In this document: positions 9,444 to 21,948 of the stretch, in pieces
Layout of the letters: each line of letters opens with the position of its first letter
Numbering within the stretch: the first letter of the stretch is position 1
Origin: Alphaproteobacteria bacterium
GTDB taxonomy: Bacteria > Myxococcota_A > UBA796 > UBA2385
Direction: 5' to 3'
Length of the DNA stretch: 64,000 nt
Assembly (NCBI GenBank): GCA_020632755.1
Contig: JACKEY010000017.1
Location: forward strand, 52,403-116,402
Notes under the pieces: model-generated
Told to the model about the DNA's origin: nothing
Databases searched by the model: none
The model's input: only the letters and a program-made list of their open reading frames with translations
Position numbers and translations under genes: made by a program

Positions 9444-9583
9444 GCCGGCGCCCTATCACGGGGCCGGGCCCGGAAGCCGCGCCGGGGCGGGTTCGGGAGC
9501 AGGGGCTGTAACGGCGCGCGCGGTCGGCCCTTGGGTGCTGGCACGGCGCCCGCGGTCGGCGCCGCCACCCGAGGAGAACCCCC

Positions 9584-10816
<1,233 letters not shown>

Positions 10817-10840
10817 GCCCGTCGCCGCCGGTCGCCCGGC

Positions 10841-12955
10841 TCAGGAGCCCGCGAGCTCCCGCCGGGCGGCCGCAGCGGCCCGGGCCCGCTCCTCGAGCTC
10901 CGCCAGCGCTTCTTCGGCGCGGCGGGGCTCGTCGTGCTCCAGGGCCACCTCGCGCGCCAGCCGGCGAGCGGTGGCGGCGATCTCCAGCAGGCGGGCCAGA
11001 TCGGCGGTGAGCCGGCGATCCAGGGCGGCTTCGGCCTGCCACGCCGCGTCGGCGGCGTCGGCTGCGGCCTGCAGGCGCTCGAGCTCGTGGGCGTCGACCG
11101 GCTGCCCGGCGGCCGCCAGCGTGCGCAGCCGCCCCAGGCGCTCGGCGGCCCAGGCGCCAGCGTCCGGCGCCGCCGGGGCCGCGAGCTCGGCCTCGACCCG
11201 GGTGGTGTCCTCGACCAGGCCCTCGACCTCCCGCCGCAGGCTCCGCGCAGACGACCGCAGATCGACGGCCACGGGCTCGGCCAACGACTCGTGGCGGGCC
11301 GCGATCGCCTCCTCCAGGGCAGCGATGCCGGCCAGCGCCTCGGCAGCGACGGCCTGGGCGCGGGTTCGTGCTTCCGCCGGCTGGGCGTGCTGCGCCTTCC
11401 CCTCCTCGCCCGTCGCCTCGCGCCCACCCTCGACCGCGCGGTAGCCCTCGGCCAGGGCCGGGCCCAGGTCCTGGCGGTAGGCCACCGGCGCCTGGTCGTC
11501 CTTGGCCGACAGCAGGTCGCGGACCAGCCAGGGGCCGATGGTCGTCGACAGCAGCACCGTCGCGGCGACGAAGGCGAACACCGTCCAGCTGGGTGCGCCC
11601 ACGGCCATCAGCGCGGGGAACAGGATCCACATCAGCGGGATGAGCGCCCACCAGTGGCGGCGCAGCCAGGTCGACGAGTCGTCGGCGCCTTCCCGGCGGA
11701 CCCGGGCCCGCAGCCCCAGCATCCGGACCTGCTGCGCCAGCGCCTCGGCAGTGTCGCGATCGATGCCCCGCACCAGGTGGAAGTGCCGGCCCTCGAGGGG
11801 CGCGGTCGGCTGCAGCGCGTCGGGGGGCAGGCCGGCCTGCTCGGCCACCGCGGTCGCCAGCCGCCCTTCCAGGCTGGTGCGATCGTCGTCCCAGCCGGCG
11901 ATCTGCTCGATGGCGCGCGAGGCTTCATCCACGATCCGCCCCACGTCGATGCCGCCGACGCGTTCTGCGTGCCGCTCCGCGTGGCGACCTGCGTGTCGCG
12001 CCCGGCGGCGCACGGCCCGGCGGAAGTCGCGCTGCCCCATGTGGTCTTCGGACTCGCGCACCACCACGGTCCAGTCGCCACCTGGCAGGCGGGGCGTCAC
12101 GGCGACGGCACGGGTCTCCGCGGGCGAGGTCGGTGCCTGCTGTGTGGCGAGCGCGTCGATGACGGCGGCGGCGCCGGGCGGACGCCGGGTCGGGTCCGGG
12201 TCGAGGAGGCGGAGGATCAGCGTGTCCAGCCACGCGGGCAGGTCGGGGGCGAGCTCCCGAGGAGGGCGCGGCGGGCCGGACAGCTGGGCCTGCATCACGG
12301 CGGCTGGCGAGTCGCCGGAGAAAGGCGGCCGCCCGGTCGCGGCCTGGTAGAGCACGCCGCCCAGCCCGTAGAGATCGGCCTGCGGGTCCGCGCGGCCGCC
12401 GTGGAGCACCTCGGGCGCCAGGAAGCCGGTCGTGCCGACCAGCTGGGTGCTGCGCCGGGTGCCGCCGTCCGCCAGCCGCGCCAGGCCGAAGTCGGTGAGC
12501 ACCGGGGCGCCCCGGTCGTCGACCAGCACGTTGCGCGGCGTGACGTCGCGGTGCAGGACGCCGGCCCGGTGGGCGGCCTCGAGCGCCTCGGCCAGGCGGG
12601 TGCCCAGGCGGCGCAGCCCGTCGGTGTCCAGCGGGCCGTCCATCGCGACCACCTCGGCCAGGGTGCGCCCCGGATGCAGTGGCAGCACCAGCCCGACCTG
12701 CCCGTCGAGCTCGACGGCTTCGCGCGCCAACAACATGCCCGGGTGGTCGAGCGCTTCGGCCGCCGCCAGCTCGCGCTGCAGCCGCCGCCGGGCGCTCGGA
12801 TCCGCGACCAGGTGGGGGTGCAGCAGCTTCAGGGCGACGCGCTCGTCGGATGCCAGATCGACGGCCAGGTAGACCGTCGCCATGCCGCCGCTGCCGAGCT
12901 CGCCGACGATCCGGAAGCGCCCGGCGAGAACCGTGTCGGTGGGGAGGTGGGCCAC
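10841..12955 (-). CDS. membrane-anchored Ser/Thr protein kinase
   Basis: A 704-residue Hanks-type kinase. Glycine loop GSGGMATVY (residues 21-29), catalytic Lys43 (VALKLL), catalytic loop HRDVTPRN (135-142), DFG 155-157, and the APE segment in FLAPEVL. The loop has Thr where the usual Lys stands, a variant common in myxobacterial kinases. After the kinase domain come a basic/His-rich linker, a small alpha/beta domain, a hydrophobic hairpin (about residues 430-475) and a long Ala/Glu-rich coiled coil to the C-terminus, so the sensor is not a PASTA domain. The start is a GTG at 12955, since no ATG precedes the glycine loop. It is divergent from a universal stress protein gene, with 90 bases between. 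Confidence 0.88.
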   Translation of the reverse strand: MAHLPTDTVLAGRFRIVGELGSGGMATVYLAVDLASDERVALKLLHPHLVADPSARRRLQRELAAAEALDHPGMLLAREAVELDGQVGLVLPLHPGRTLAEVVAMDGPLDTDGLRRLGTRLAEALEAAHRAGVLHRDVTPRNVLVDDRGAPVLTDFGLARLADGGTRRSTQLVGTTGFLAPEVLHGGRADPQADLYGLGGVLYQAATGRPPFSGDSPAAVMQAQLSGPPRPPRELAPDLPAWLDTLILRLLDPDPTRRPPGAAAVIDALATQQAPTSPAETRAVAVTPRLPGGDWTVVVRESEDHMGQRDFRRAVRRRARHAGRHAERHAERVGGIDVGRIVDEASRAIEQIAGWDDDRTSLEGRLATAVAEQAGLPPDALQPTAPLEGRHFHLVRGIDRDTAEALAQQVRMLGLRARVRREGADDSSTWLRRHWWALIPLMWILFPALMAVGAPSWTVFAFVAATVLLSTTIGPWLVRDLLSAKDDQAPVAYRQDLGPALAEGYRAVEGGREATGEEGKAQHAQPAEARTRAQAVAAEALAGIAALEEAIAARHESLAEPVAVDLRSSARSLRREVEGLVEDTTRVEAELAAPAAPDAGAWAAERLGRLRTLAAAGQPVDAHELERLQAAADAADAAWQAEAALDRRLTADLARLLEIAATARRLAREVALEHDEPRRAEEALAELEERARAAAAARRELAGS

Positions 12956-13045
12956 GGTCGGGGTGTATCCAGGCGTCCGGCCTGCTGTCCCACCAGCCCC
13001 GCACGACGCCCTTGAGTATGCTGCCGGCCCCGCTGTGGAGGTCCC

Positions 13046-13552
13046 ATGTCTGGCACGGTCCTGGTCGCCGTCGACTTCGCCACCTACGCCGAAGAGGTCG
13101 GCCTGGCCGCCGCCCGCCTGGCCCACCGCGTCGGCGCCCGGCTGGTGGTCATGCACGTCGTGGACCTGGGCGGCCTGCCCGATCGCGTCTCCGTCGCCAT
13201 GCCCGAGCTCGGCGGGCCGGCCCCGATCGGCGAGATCGTGACGGAGGAGGCGCGCCTGCGCATGGCGCCCCTGCGCGAGCGGCTCGAGGCCGAGGGCGTC
13301 GAGGTGCAGCTGGCCCTGCGGCGCGGCAACGTGGTCGATCAGGTGTGGTCCTGCGCCCACGAGCTGCACGTCGACTACGTCGTCATCGGCTCGGACGTGC
13401 CGAGCGGCCTGCGGCGGCTGCTGCCGGCCGGCTCGTTCACCGAGGCGATCCTGCGCAAGGCCACCTGTCCGGTGGTCGTGGTCCGCGCGACCGGCGAGAA
13501 GGGCACCCTGTCGCCGGGCCGCCAGCAGGTGCGGGCCGAAGCCGACGGCTGA
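13046..13552 (+). CDS. universal stress protein, UspA family
   Basis: A 168-residue cytosolic protein of the UspA fold: N-terminal strand TVLVAVDF, then the C-terminal nucleotide-binding signature G-S-x9-G-S (IGSDVPSGLRRLLPAGS) followed by CPVVVVR. This signature marks the ATP-binding subgroup. Length is near the family's usual 140-170. It is divergent from the kinase gene and its stop directly abuts the stop of msrB (13552/13553). A stress-resilience role under shared control with the kinase is plausible but inferred. Confidence 0.92.
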   Translation: MSGTVLVAVDFATYAEEVGLAAARLAHRVGARLVVMHVVDLGGLPDRVSVAMPELGGPAPIGEIVTEEARLRMAPLRERLEAEGVEVQLALRRGNVVDQVWSCAHELHVDYVVIGSDVPSGLRRLLPAGSFTEAILRKATCPVVVVRATGEKGTLSPGRQQVRAEADG

Positions 13553-13960
13553 TCAGTCGGTCTCGAATCGCAGGCTGGCGCTGTTGACGCAGTAGCGGGT
13601 GCCGGTCGGCGGCGGGCCGTCGGGGAAGACGTGGCCCAGGTGGCCGCCGCAGCGGCGGCACAGGATCTCCGTGCGGATCATGCCGTGGCTGCGGTCCACG
13701 CGGGTCTCGACGCGGTCGCCGGGCAGCTCGTCGAAGAAGCTCGGCCAGCCACAGCCGCTCTCGTACTTCTGGTCGCTCTTGAACAGCGGCGTGTCGCAGC
13801 CCGCGCAGTGGTAGGTGCCGGCGCGCTTCTCGTTCCAGAAGCGCCCGGTGAAGGGCCGCTCGGTGCCGGCCTGGCGCAGGACGTGGAACTGCATGGCGTC
13901 GAGCTTCTCGCGCCACTGGGCCTCGGTGAGCTGGATCTCGCGGGGCTCGTCGTCGGACAT
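13553..13960 (-). CDS. msrB: peptide-methionine (R)-S-oxide reductase
   Basis: A 135-residue cytosolic repair enzyme that reduces the R epimer of methionine sulfoxide in proteins. Two CxxC zinc motifs (CAGC about residue 47 and CRRC about 96), the GWPSF segment, and the resolving/catalytic RYCVNSASL near residue 122 with the active Cys are all present. The ATG at 13960 gives the typical family length; longer in-frame extensions run into the divergent hydrolase gene. It shares 67 bases of upstream DNA with that gene and is tail to tail with the universal stress protein gene. Confidence 0.95.
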   Translation of the reverse strand: MSDDEPREIQLTEAQWREKLDAMQFHVLRQAGTERPFTGRFWNEKRAGTYHCAGCDTPLFKSDQKYESGCGWPSFFDELPGDRVETRVDRSHGMIRTEILCRRCGGHLGHVFPDGPPPTGTRYCVNSASLRFETD

Positions 13961-14027
13961 GGGGGCTCCGGGCTGCGGGCGACCTTGCCACGGCCTACCA
14001 TGCCGGCTCCTCCGGACAAGGCCGACG

Positions 14028-15971
14028 GTGCTGCTCCTCCTCCTCCCCCTGCTGGCTGGCTGCACGCCCAAGGATCCGGGTGGGGACGGCGGCGTGGACG
14101 ACTCGGGCGCCTCGACCGACACCTCCTCCACCGACACCTCCTCCACCGGCACCGACACCTCCTCCACCGACTCCGGAGGCCCCGCCGCGGTGCAGCTGCG
14201 GTTCGACCCCGAGGCCGCCGACATCTTCGGCGCGCCCTGGCCCACCGACCTGCGGGTGGACGGCGACGGCCACCCCGACCTGACCGGCTTTCCGCTGCCG
14301 GTCGACATCCCCGTCATCGAGACCTACCTGGCCACGGTGGGGGCCGAGGTCGGCTACCCGACGAACGGCAGCATCTGGCTGTCCTTCACCGACGTCCCGG
14401 AGCTCGCCGCGCTGCCCGACAGCGGGGGGGCGCCCGGCGACGACGACGCGCTCGTGCTGGTCGCGCTCGGCGGGGACGCCGCCGGCGAGCGGGTGCCGGT
14501 GGTCTGGACCTGGACCGAAGACGCGACGTCGTGGACGCCCGACCACCTGCTGTCGGTGGCGGCGGTGCCGGGCTTCCCGTTGCGACCGGCCACCCCCTAT
14601 GCCCTGGTGGTGCGGGCCGACGTCGCCGCGCCCGCGCCGGCCTTCACCGCGGCCCTGGCCGACGACGCGCACTTCGCCGCCCTGCGCGGGTGGCTGGCGG
14701 ACCAGGGCTGGCCCCAGGACGAGGTCGCTGGCGCAGCCGTGTTCACCACCACCGACCCGCTGGCCTGGCTGCGGGCCGCGCGCGGCTGGGTCGATGCCGC
14801 CGAGGCGCCCGATCTGTCCCAGCACGTCGAGCCCGTGGCTCACTTCGCCGCCCACGACCTGTACCTGGGCCGCTACGACGGCCCCGTCTTCCAGGAAGGC
14901 GAGCGCCCCTACGAGCTCGAGGGCGGCGGGCTGGTGCTCGACGCCGATCCCGGCGCCGACCCGGTCGACTGGGACGACATGCGGCTCGTCGTGGCCGTGC
15001 CCCACGGCGACACCCCCGCCGCGGGCTGGCCGGTGGTCGTCTACCAGCACGGCACCGACGGCGACGCCTTCACCTGCAGCAACGACGAGAGCGAGGACGA
15101 AGAAGCCGCCGTCCTGGCCCGCCACGGCGTCGCCACCCTGTGCATCGACCTGCCGTTGCACGGTGAGCGGCTGCCCGACGGCGTCGTGCTGTCCGGGATC
15201 ACCCACCCCTACAACTTCCTGAACCCGGCGGCGGCCCGCAGCGTGCTGCGCCAGGGCGCCATCGACCTGCTGTACCTGGTGCACGCGCTGGCCGCGGCCC
15301 CGCCGGTGCTGACCCGCGACGACGGCGCCGAGGTGCGCTTCGATCCCGCGCGCATCGGCGTCATGGGCCACAGCCAGGGTGGCCTGTCCGTCGACCTGGC
15401 GGCCCCGGCCCTGGCCGGCGAGGCCACCCGCGTCGTCAGCAGCGGCAGCGGCGGCGGCGTGGCCCTGACCCTGCTCGACCGCGCCGAGCCGTTCAGCCTG
15501 CAGGAAGCCCTGGCCGGCATCCTGCGCCTGGACGAAGACGAGGTGCTCGACGAGCACCACCCCGTGCCGGTGCTGATCCAGTGGCTCAGCGAGGTCACCG
15601 ACCCGATCAACGGCGCGCCCTACACCTTCGCCCGGACCGGCATGGGCTCGCCGCCGGTGCACGTCCTGCGGTTCTCGGGCCTGCTCGACCCGATCAGCAG
15701 CTACCGGATCGCCGAGTCCCTGGCCGCGGCCACCGGCACGCCGCCCCTGGCCCCGGCGGTGACGTCGCCCGCGTCGTGGACCCTGTCGGGGCTGTCCGCG
15801 GAGGAGGGACCCCTGTCCGACAACGTCGTCGCCTTCGACGGGACGGCGGTCACCGCCGGGCTGGTCCAGGTCGAGGACGCCGGCCACGGCGCCATCTACA
15901 GCGGCGCCGACATCTGGGAGATCTACGGCGCCTTCTTCGGCGAGGCCGAGCCGGTGATCACCCGGCCCTAG
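14028..15971 (+). CDS. alpha/beta-hydrolase lipoprotein
   Basis: A 647-residue exported lipoprotein with a very short signal (MLLLLLPLLAGC) from a GTG start. A Ser/Thr/Asp linker (STDTSSTDTSSTGTD) separates the anchor from a beta-rich N-terminal region and an alpha/beta-hydrolase domain. In the latter, VVYQHGTDG forms the oxyanion region and GVMGHSQGG carries the nucleophile Ser. Late acidic and His residues (GLLDPI; DAGHGAIY) fit the rest of the triad. Large secreted esterases or lipases of this design are known in myxobacteria, but the substrate cannot be told. It ends 15 bases before a convergent small lipoprotein gene. Confidence 0.8.
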   Translation: MLLLLLPLLAGCTPKDPGGDGGVDDSGASTDTSSTDTSSTGTDTSSTDSGGPAAVQLRFDPEAADIFGAPWPTDLRVDGDGHPDLTGFPLPVDIPVIETYLATVGAEVGYPTNGSIWLSFTDVPELAALPDSGGAPGDDDALVLVALGGDAAGERVPVVWTWTEDATSWTPDHLLSVAAVPGFPLRPATPYALVVRADVAAPAPAFTAALADDAHFAALRGWLADQGWPQDEVAGAAVFTTTDPLAWLRAARGWVDAAEAPDLSQHVEPVAHFAAHDLYLGRYDGPVFQEGERPYELEGGGLVLDADPGADPVDWDDMRLVVAVPHGDTPAAGWPVVVYQHGTDGDAFTCSNDESEDEEAAVLARHGVATLCIDLPLHGERLPDGVVLSGITHPYNFLNPAAARSVLRQGAIDLLYLVHALAAAPPVLTRDDGAEVRFDPARIGVMGHSQGGLSVDLAAPALAGEATRVVSSGSGGGVALTLLDRAEPFSLQEALAGILRLDEDEVLDEHHPVPVLIQWLSEVTDPINGAPYTFARTGMGSPPVHVLRFSGLLDPISSYRIAESLAAATGTPPLAPAVTSPASWTLSGLSAEEGPLSDNVVAFDGTAVTAGLVQVEDAGHGAIYSGADIWEIYGAFFGEAEPVITRP

Positions 15972-15986
15972 CAGGCGGCGCGCGGC

Positions 15987-16367
15987 TCAGCGGATCGGCG
16001 CGCAGTAGCCCTCTTCGAGCTCTTCGCAGCTGCGGCGGTCGATGCAGTCGAGCCAGGCCTGGGCCTGGGCGCAGGTCTCGAGGCGGACCGACGTCGACGC
16101 CGACGGGAGGGTGTCGGGGTCGTAGTCCCCCAGGCCGCCCGCCGTGGCGGCCGCGCCTTCGCACTCCTCGGTGCACCAGTCGATGAGCTCGGGCGTGGTC
16201 TGCCCGGGACTGCGCAGGGCGCAGCCGGCGTCGGCGTAGATGCTCCGACAGGCGTCCTGGCAGGCTTCTTCGGCCACGCAGCTGCCGCTGTCGTCGCCGC
16301 CGTCGTCGGAGCCGTCGTCCTTGTCGCCGCAGGCGAGGAGCAGGGTCAGGGCGATGAGCAAGGACAT
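15987..16367 (-). CDS. small Cys-rich lipoprotein of unknown function
   Basis: A 126-residue lipoprotein: signal peptide with lipobox LLAC followed by GDKDDGSDDGGDDSG, then a compact domain with about eight Cys (CVAEEACQDAC, C near ALR, WCTEEC, TCAQ, LDCIDRRSC, GYC). The even number and exported location suggest disulfides. No family is recognised; its cysteine spacing differs from the six-cysteine proteins at 41-46 kb. The ATG at 16367 is preceded by ggagtc. It is convergent with the hydrolase gene. Confidence 0.75.
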   Translation of the reverse strand: MSLLIALTLLLACGDKDDGSDDGGDDSGSCVAEEACQDACRSIYADAGCALRSPGQTTPELIDWCTEECEGAAATAGGLGDYDPDTLPSASTSVRLETCAQAQAWLDCIDRRSCEELEEGYCAPIR

Positions 16368-16429
16368 GGCGACTCCCGGGGGTGGAGGGAGGCTACCGCG
16401 GGCTTGCGGGACGGAGGGTGCCGATGTAG

Positions 16430-16447
16430 AAAGCGAGTGCTCGCTTT
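16430..16447 (+). promoter_or_regulatory. perfect 18-base palindromic operator before tetR
   Basis: aaagcgag-tg-ctcgcttt is a perfect inverted repeat with 8-base arms and a 2-base spacer, ending 14 bases before the GTG start of the TetR regulator and just upstream of its ggagg ribosome binding site. Size and symmetry are those of TetR-dimer operators, so autoregulation of the tetR-desaturase pair is likely. Confidence 0.7.
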
Positions 16448-16461
16448 TTTATGGAGGCGAG

Positions 16462-17097
16462 GTGAACGCTCCCGTCCCCCAGCAAGCCCGCGCCGTACGC
16501 ACCCGAGAGGCGCTGCTGGACGCTGCCGCGGCCTGCCTGGGCGAGCACGGCCTGGCCGGCACCACCACCGCGCGGGTGGCGCGCACGGCGGGCCTGTCCC
16601 AGGGCGCGCTGTTCCGACACTTCCCGACCAAGGCCGAGCTGCTGGCCGGCGCCGCCGAGCGGGTGCTGGCCGGGCTGGTCGTGCGCTTCGTCGGCGCCGT
16701 CCAGGACGACCCCCAGCGCGACGGAGAGGACCTGCTGTCCGTCGGGCTGCGCGCCCTGTGGGTCGTCTACACCGACCCCGCGCTCTACGGCGTCTTCGAG
16801 CTGTTCCTGGCCGCCCGCACCGACGCCGAGCTGCAGGCGGCGCTGCAGCCGGTGCTCGACGCCCACTTCCAGGTCGAGCTGTCGCTGGCCCGCGAGCTGT
16901 TCCCCCACGCCGCCGGCCGGGCCGACTTCGACGACGTCGTGGCCGGCCTGCTGACGACGCTGCAGGGCGCCGCGGTCAGCGTCGCGACCCGGCCCACCGC
17001 CGACGCCTCCCTCGAGCTGCGATTCATCGAGCGCCTCGCCCGCACCGAGCTCGGCCTGCCCCTCCCCGGACCCTCCTCCTCCCCCGCGGAGCCCTGA
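16462..17097 (+). CDS. TetR/AcrR-family transcriptional regulator
   Basis: A 211-residue regulator. The TetR helix-turn-helix covers about residues 13-58 (TREALLDAAAACLGEHG, then LSQGALFRHFPTKAELLAGA). The GTG at 16462 is chosen because ggaggcgag lies 5-10 bases upstream and because an ATG at 16451 is out of frame. The stop overlaps the ATG of the sterol desaturase gene by one base (TGATG), so the two are translationally coupled; the desaturase or its lipid product pathway is the probable target. A perfect palindrome immediately upstream suggests self-repression. Confidence 0.9.
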   Translation: MNAPVPQQARAVRTREALLDAAAACLGEHGLAGTTTARVARTAGLSQGALFRHFPTKAELLAGAAERVLAGLVVRFVGAVQDDPQRDGEDLLSVGLRALWVVYTDPALYGVFELFLAARTDAELQAALQPVLDAHFQVELSLARELFPHAAGRADFDDVVAGLLTTLQGAAVSVATRPTADASLELRFIERLARTELGLPLPGPSSSPAEP

Positions 17098-17993
17098 TGG
17101 ACGCGATCCTCGACGAGCTCGGCGCCAACGCCTTCTTCCTGCTGGCGGTGCCGGCCTTCCTGCTCACCATGCTGGTCGAGTGGAAGCTGCTTCGCGGCCA
17201 GCACGCCGGCTACACCGGCAAGGACACCGCGTCGTCCCTGGCGATGGGCGTCGGTTTCCTGGTCATCCACGCAGGCTGGTCGATCCTGTACCTGTCGGGC
17301 TGGAGCTGGGCGCACCAGTTCCGCCTGTTCGACATCCCGCCGTCGTGGTGGGCCTTCGTCCTGCTGTTCTTCGCCGAGGACCTGACCTTCTACTGGCACC
17401 ACCGGCTGAGCCACGAGGTGCGGCTGTTCTGGACCGCCCACCACACGCACCACAGCTCCGAGAAGTACAACCTGTCGACGGCGCTGCGGCAGTCGTGGTG
17501 GGAGCAGTTCTACCAGCCCTTCCTGTGGGTCTGGCTGACGCTGGTCGGCTTCCCGGTCGAGATGATCATCATCCAGCAGAGCATCTCGCTGCTCTACCAG
17601 TACTGGCTGCACACCGAGCTGATCGGCGATCTCGGCGTGGCGGGCCTGGTGCTCAACAGCCCGAGCGCACACCGCGTCCACCACGGCCGCAACCCGCGCT
17701 ACCTGGACCGCAACTACGGCGGCATCCTCGTCATCTGGGACCGGCTGTTCGGCACCTACGAGCCCGAGACCGAGCCCGTCGACTACGGCACGGTCAAGCC
17801 GCTCACCCGGTTCAACCCGCTGTGGGTGGCCTTCGACGAGCCGCTCGCGATGCTGCGTGACCTGTGGTCCCGGCGCACCCTGCGCGGGCGGCTGATGGCG
17901 GTCTTCGGTCCGCCCGGGTGGTCCGAGGACGGCGCCCACAGCACGGCGAAGGCGCTGCGGGCCCAGGCCGTCGGGGCCCCGGCGGTCGAGTAG
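17097..17993 (+). CDS. sterol desaturase/fatty acid hydroxylase family membrane enzyme
   Basis: A 298-residue integral membrane di-iron enzyme. All three histidine clusters are visible: HHRLSH (about residue 100), HHTHHSS (about 115) and HRVHHGRN (about 198). Hydrophobic helices at residues 13-30, 45-65 and 80-97 match the family. Members insert OH or a double bond into sterols, fatty acids or carotenoids using O2; the substrate here is unknown. It is coupled to the tetR gene by a one-base overlap, and its stop abuts the stop of the convergent MopE-like gene (17993/17994). Confidence 0.92.
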   Translation: MDAILDELGANAFFLLAVPAFLLTMLVEWKLLRGQHAGYTGKDTASSLAMGVGFLVIHAGWSILYLSGWSWAHQFRLFDIPPSWWAFVLLFFAEDLTFYWHHRLSHEVRLFWTAHHTHHSSEKYNLSTALRQSWWEQFYQPFLWVWLTLVGFPVEMIIIQQSISLLYQYWLHTELIGDLGVAGLVLNSPSAHRVHHGRNPRYLDRNYGGILVIWDRLFGTYEPETEPVDYGTVKPLTRFNPLWVAFDEPLAMLRDLWSRRTLRGRLMAVFGPPGWSEDGAHSTAKALRAQAVGAPAVE

Positions 17994-20018
<2,025 letters not shown>

Positions 20019-20080
20019 GGGGACTCCGGGAAGGGACCGCCATGCTACCCGCGACGGGCCCTCCGTCGTAAGGTCGCCCC

Positions 20081-21262
20081 ATGCCCGCTCCGACTCAACA
20101 GACGCCGCGCATCGGCGGCGAGGTCATCCGCCTCCTCGACAACATCCTGGCCAAGGCGCTCGACGCCCGCGCCTCGGACGTGCACGTCGAGCCCAAGGAA
20201 CACCTGGTCCGCATCCGCTTCCGGGTGGACGGCGTCATGGTCGAGCAGCGGACGCTCCCGACCAGCTACGCGGCGTCGCTCCTGTCCCGCATCAAGGTCC
20301 TGGCCAAGATGGACATCGCCGAGAAGCGGCTGCCCCAGGACGGCACCTTCAAGGCCGAGCCCGAAGGCCGCGCCCCCGTGGCGGTGCGGGCCAGCACCTT
20401 CCCGAGCGTGTGGGGCGAGAAGGCCGTGCTCCGGCTGCTCGTCGGTGCCGCCGTCATGCCCCTGCAGGAGCTGGGCTGTTCGCTCTACCAGTCCGACACC
20501 CTGCGCCGGCTGGTCCAGCGCCCCGGCGGGCTCCTGCTGGTCACGGGGCCGACCGGCTCCGGCAAGACCAGCACCCTCTACGCCCTGCTCGACGAGGTCG
20601 ACACCGAGGTCCGCAACGTCGTCACCCTCGAAGACCCCATCGAGGTCGAGCTCAACGGCATCACCCAGGGCCAGGTGCACCCCAAGGCGGGCTTCGACTT
20701 CTCGCGCGGCCTGCGCGCCATCCTGCGCCAGGACCCCGACGTCATCCTGGTCGGCGAGATGCGGGACCTCGAGACCGCCAACATCGCCGTCCAGGCCGGC
20801 CTGACCGGCCACCTGGTGCTCTCGACCCTGCACACCAACTCGGCGGCCGAGACCATGCTGCGGCTGGTCGACATGGGCGTCGAGGCCTACACCGTCGCCA
20901 ACGCGCTGATCGGCGTCGTGGCCCAGCGCCTGGTGCGCACCCTGTGCCACAAGTGCTCGACGCCGGGACAGCCCCCGGCCCACGAGATGGCCGAGCTCGG
21001 GCCCTTCGCGCTGGACCTGACGGGCGCCCGCCAGGCCGTCGGCTGCGAGTTCTGCATGGGCACCGGCTACCGCGGCCGCACGGGCATCTACGACGTGGTC
21101 GTCATCGACGAGGACCTGCGCACCGTCATCAAGTCGACCAAGTCGACCAAGGACATCAAGGAGGTCCTGCGCCAGAAGCAGCTGCCGACCCTGCGGGAGA
21201 CGGGGCTCGAGCTGGTGCAGAGCGGGCTGACGACCCTGACCGAGGTGCTGCGGGTCACCTGA
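20081..21262 (+). CDS. GspE/PilB-type secretion or pilus assembly ATPase
   Basis: A 393-residue cytosolic ATPase of the type II secretion/type IV pilus superfamily. Walker A GPTGSGKT (156-163), Asp box (VTLEDPIE), Walker B (VILVGEMRD), His box (GHLVLSTLHTN) and a CxxC pair (CHKC, CEFC) for the zinc module are all present. It lacks the N-terminal MshEN/GspE_N domain of full-length PilB (about 560 residues), so it resembles the shorter stand-alone forms. No pilus or secreton gene lies nearby, so its machine is elsewhere. A strong hairpin follows at 21297-21330. Confidence 0.9.
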   Translation: MPAPTQQTPRIGGEVIRLLDNILAKALDARASDVHVEPKEHLVRIRFRVDGVMVEQRTLPTSYAASLLSRIKVLAKMDIAEKRLPQDGTFKAEPEGRAPVAVRASTFPSVWGEKAVLRLLVGAAVMPLQELGCSLYQSDTLRRLVQRPGGLLLVTGPTGSGKTSTLYALLDEVDTEVRNVVTLEDPIEVELNGITQGQVHPKAGFDFSRGLRAILRQDPDVILVGEMRDLETANIAVQAGLTGHLVLSTLHTNSAAETMLRLVDMGVEAYTVANALIGVVAQRLVRTLCHKCSTPGQPPAHEMAELGPFALDLTGARQAVGCEFCMGTGYRGRTGIYDVVVIDEDLRTVIKSTKSTKDIKEVLRQKQLPTLRETGLELVQSGLTTLTEVLRVT

Positions 21263-21296
21263 GGGGCGCCGCTGCGCGAGGGGCCCGAGACGAAGT

Positions 21297-21330
21297 GGAC
21301 CGGCGCCCCTCGGAGAGAAGGCGCCGGTCC
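21297..21330. terminator. bidirectional hairpin between convergent genes
   Basis: GGACCGGCGCC (21297-21307) and GGCGCCGGTCC (21320-21330) form a perfect 11-bp GC stem with a 12-base loop. It lies 34 bases after the GspE stop and 29 bases after the stop of the convergent acidic lipoprotein gene. There is no T run, as is usual in such GC-rich genomes. Confidence 0.6.
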
Positions 21331-21359
21331 GGAAGCCGAGGACCTCAGGGGGGGGAGGG

Positions 21360-21743
<384 letters not shown>

Positions 21744-21948
21744 CGGGACTCCGGGGCGCCCGGGGAGGAAGGGGGGCGACCGGGAGCTACCGTACCGAGG
21801 GTCGGTGCCGGTCGCGAGCCTCGGGACCCACGATTCGTATTCGCACCGCGAACACCGCGAACGGGCACCCACACGAGGATCCCGTGCCTGCCGGGCCCCT
21901 GTCGTCTCCCTTGCGGATGAGTACACCCCGGGGCATCCTCGTCCGAGC

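Noticed and set aside
10841..12955. Kinase is inactive because the catalytic loop lacks Lys (HRDVTPRN)
   Set aside because: This variant is common among myxobacterial kinases; the Gly loop, Lys43, DFG and Asn are intact.
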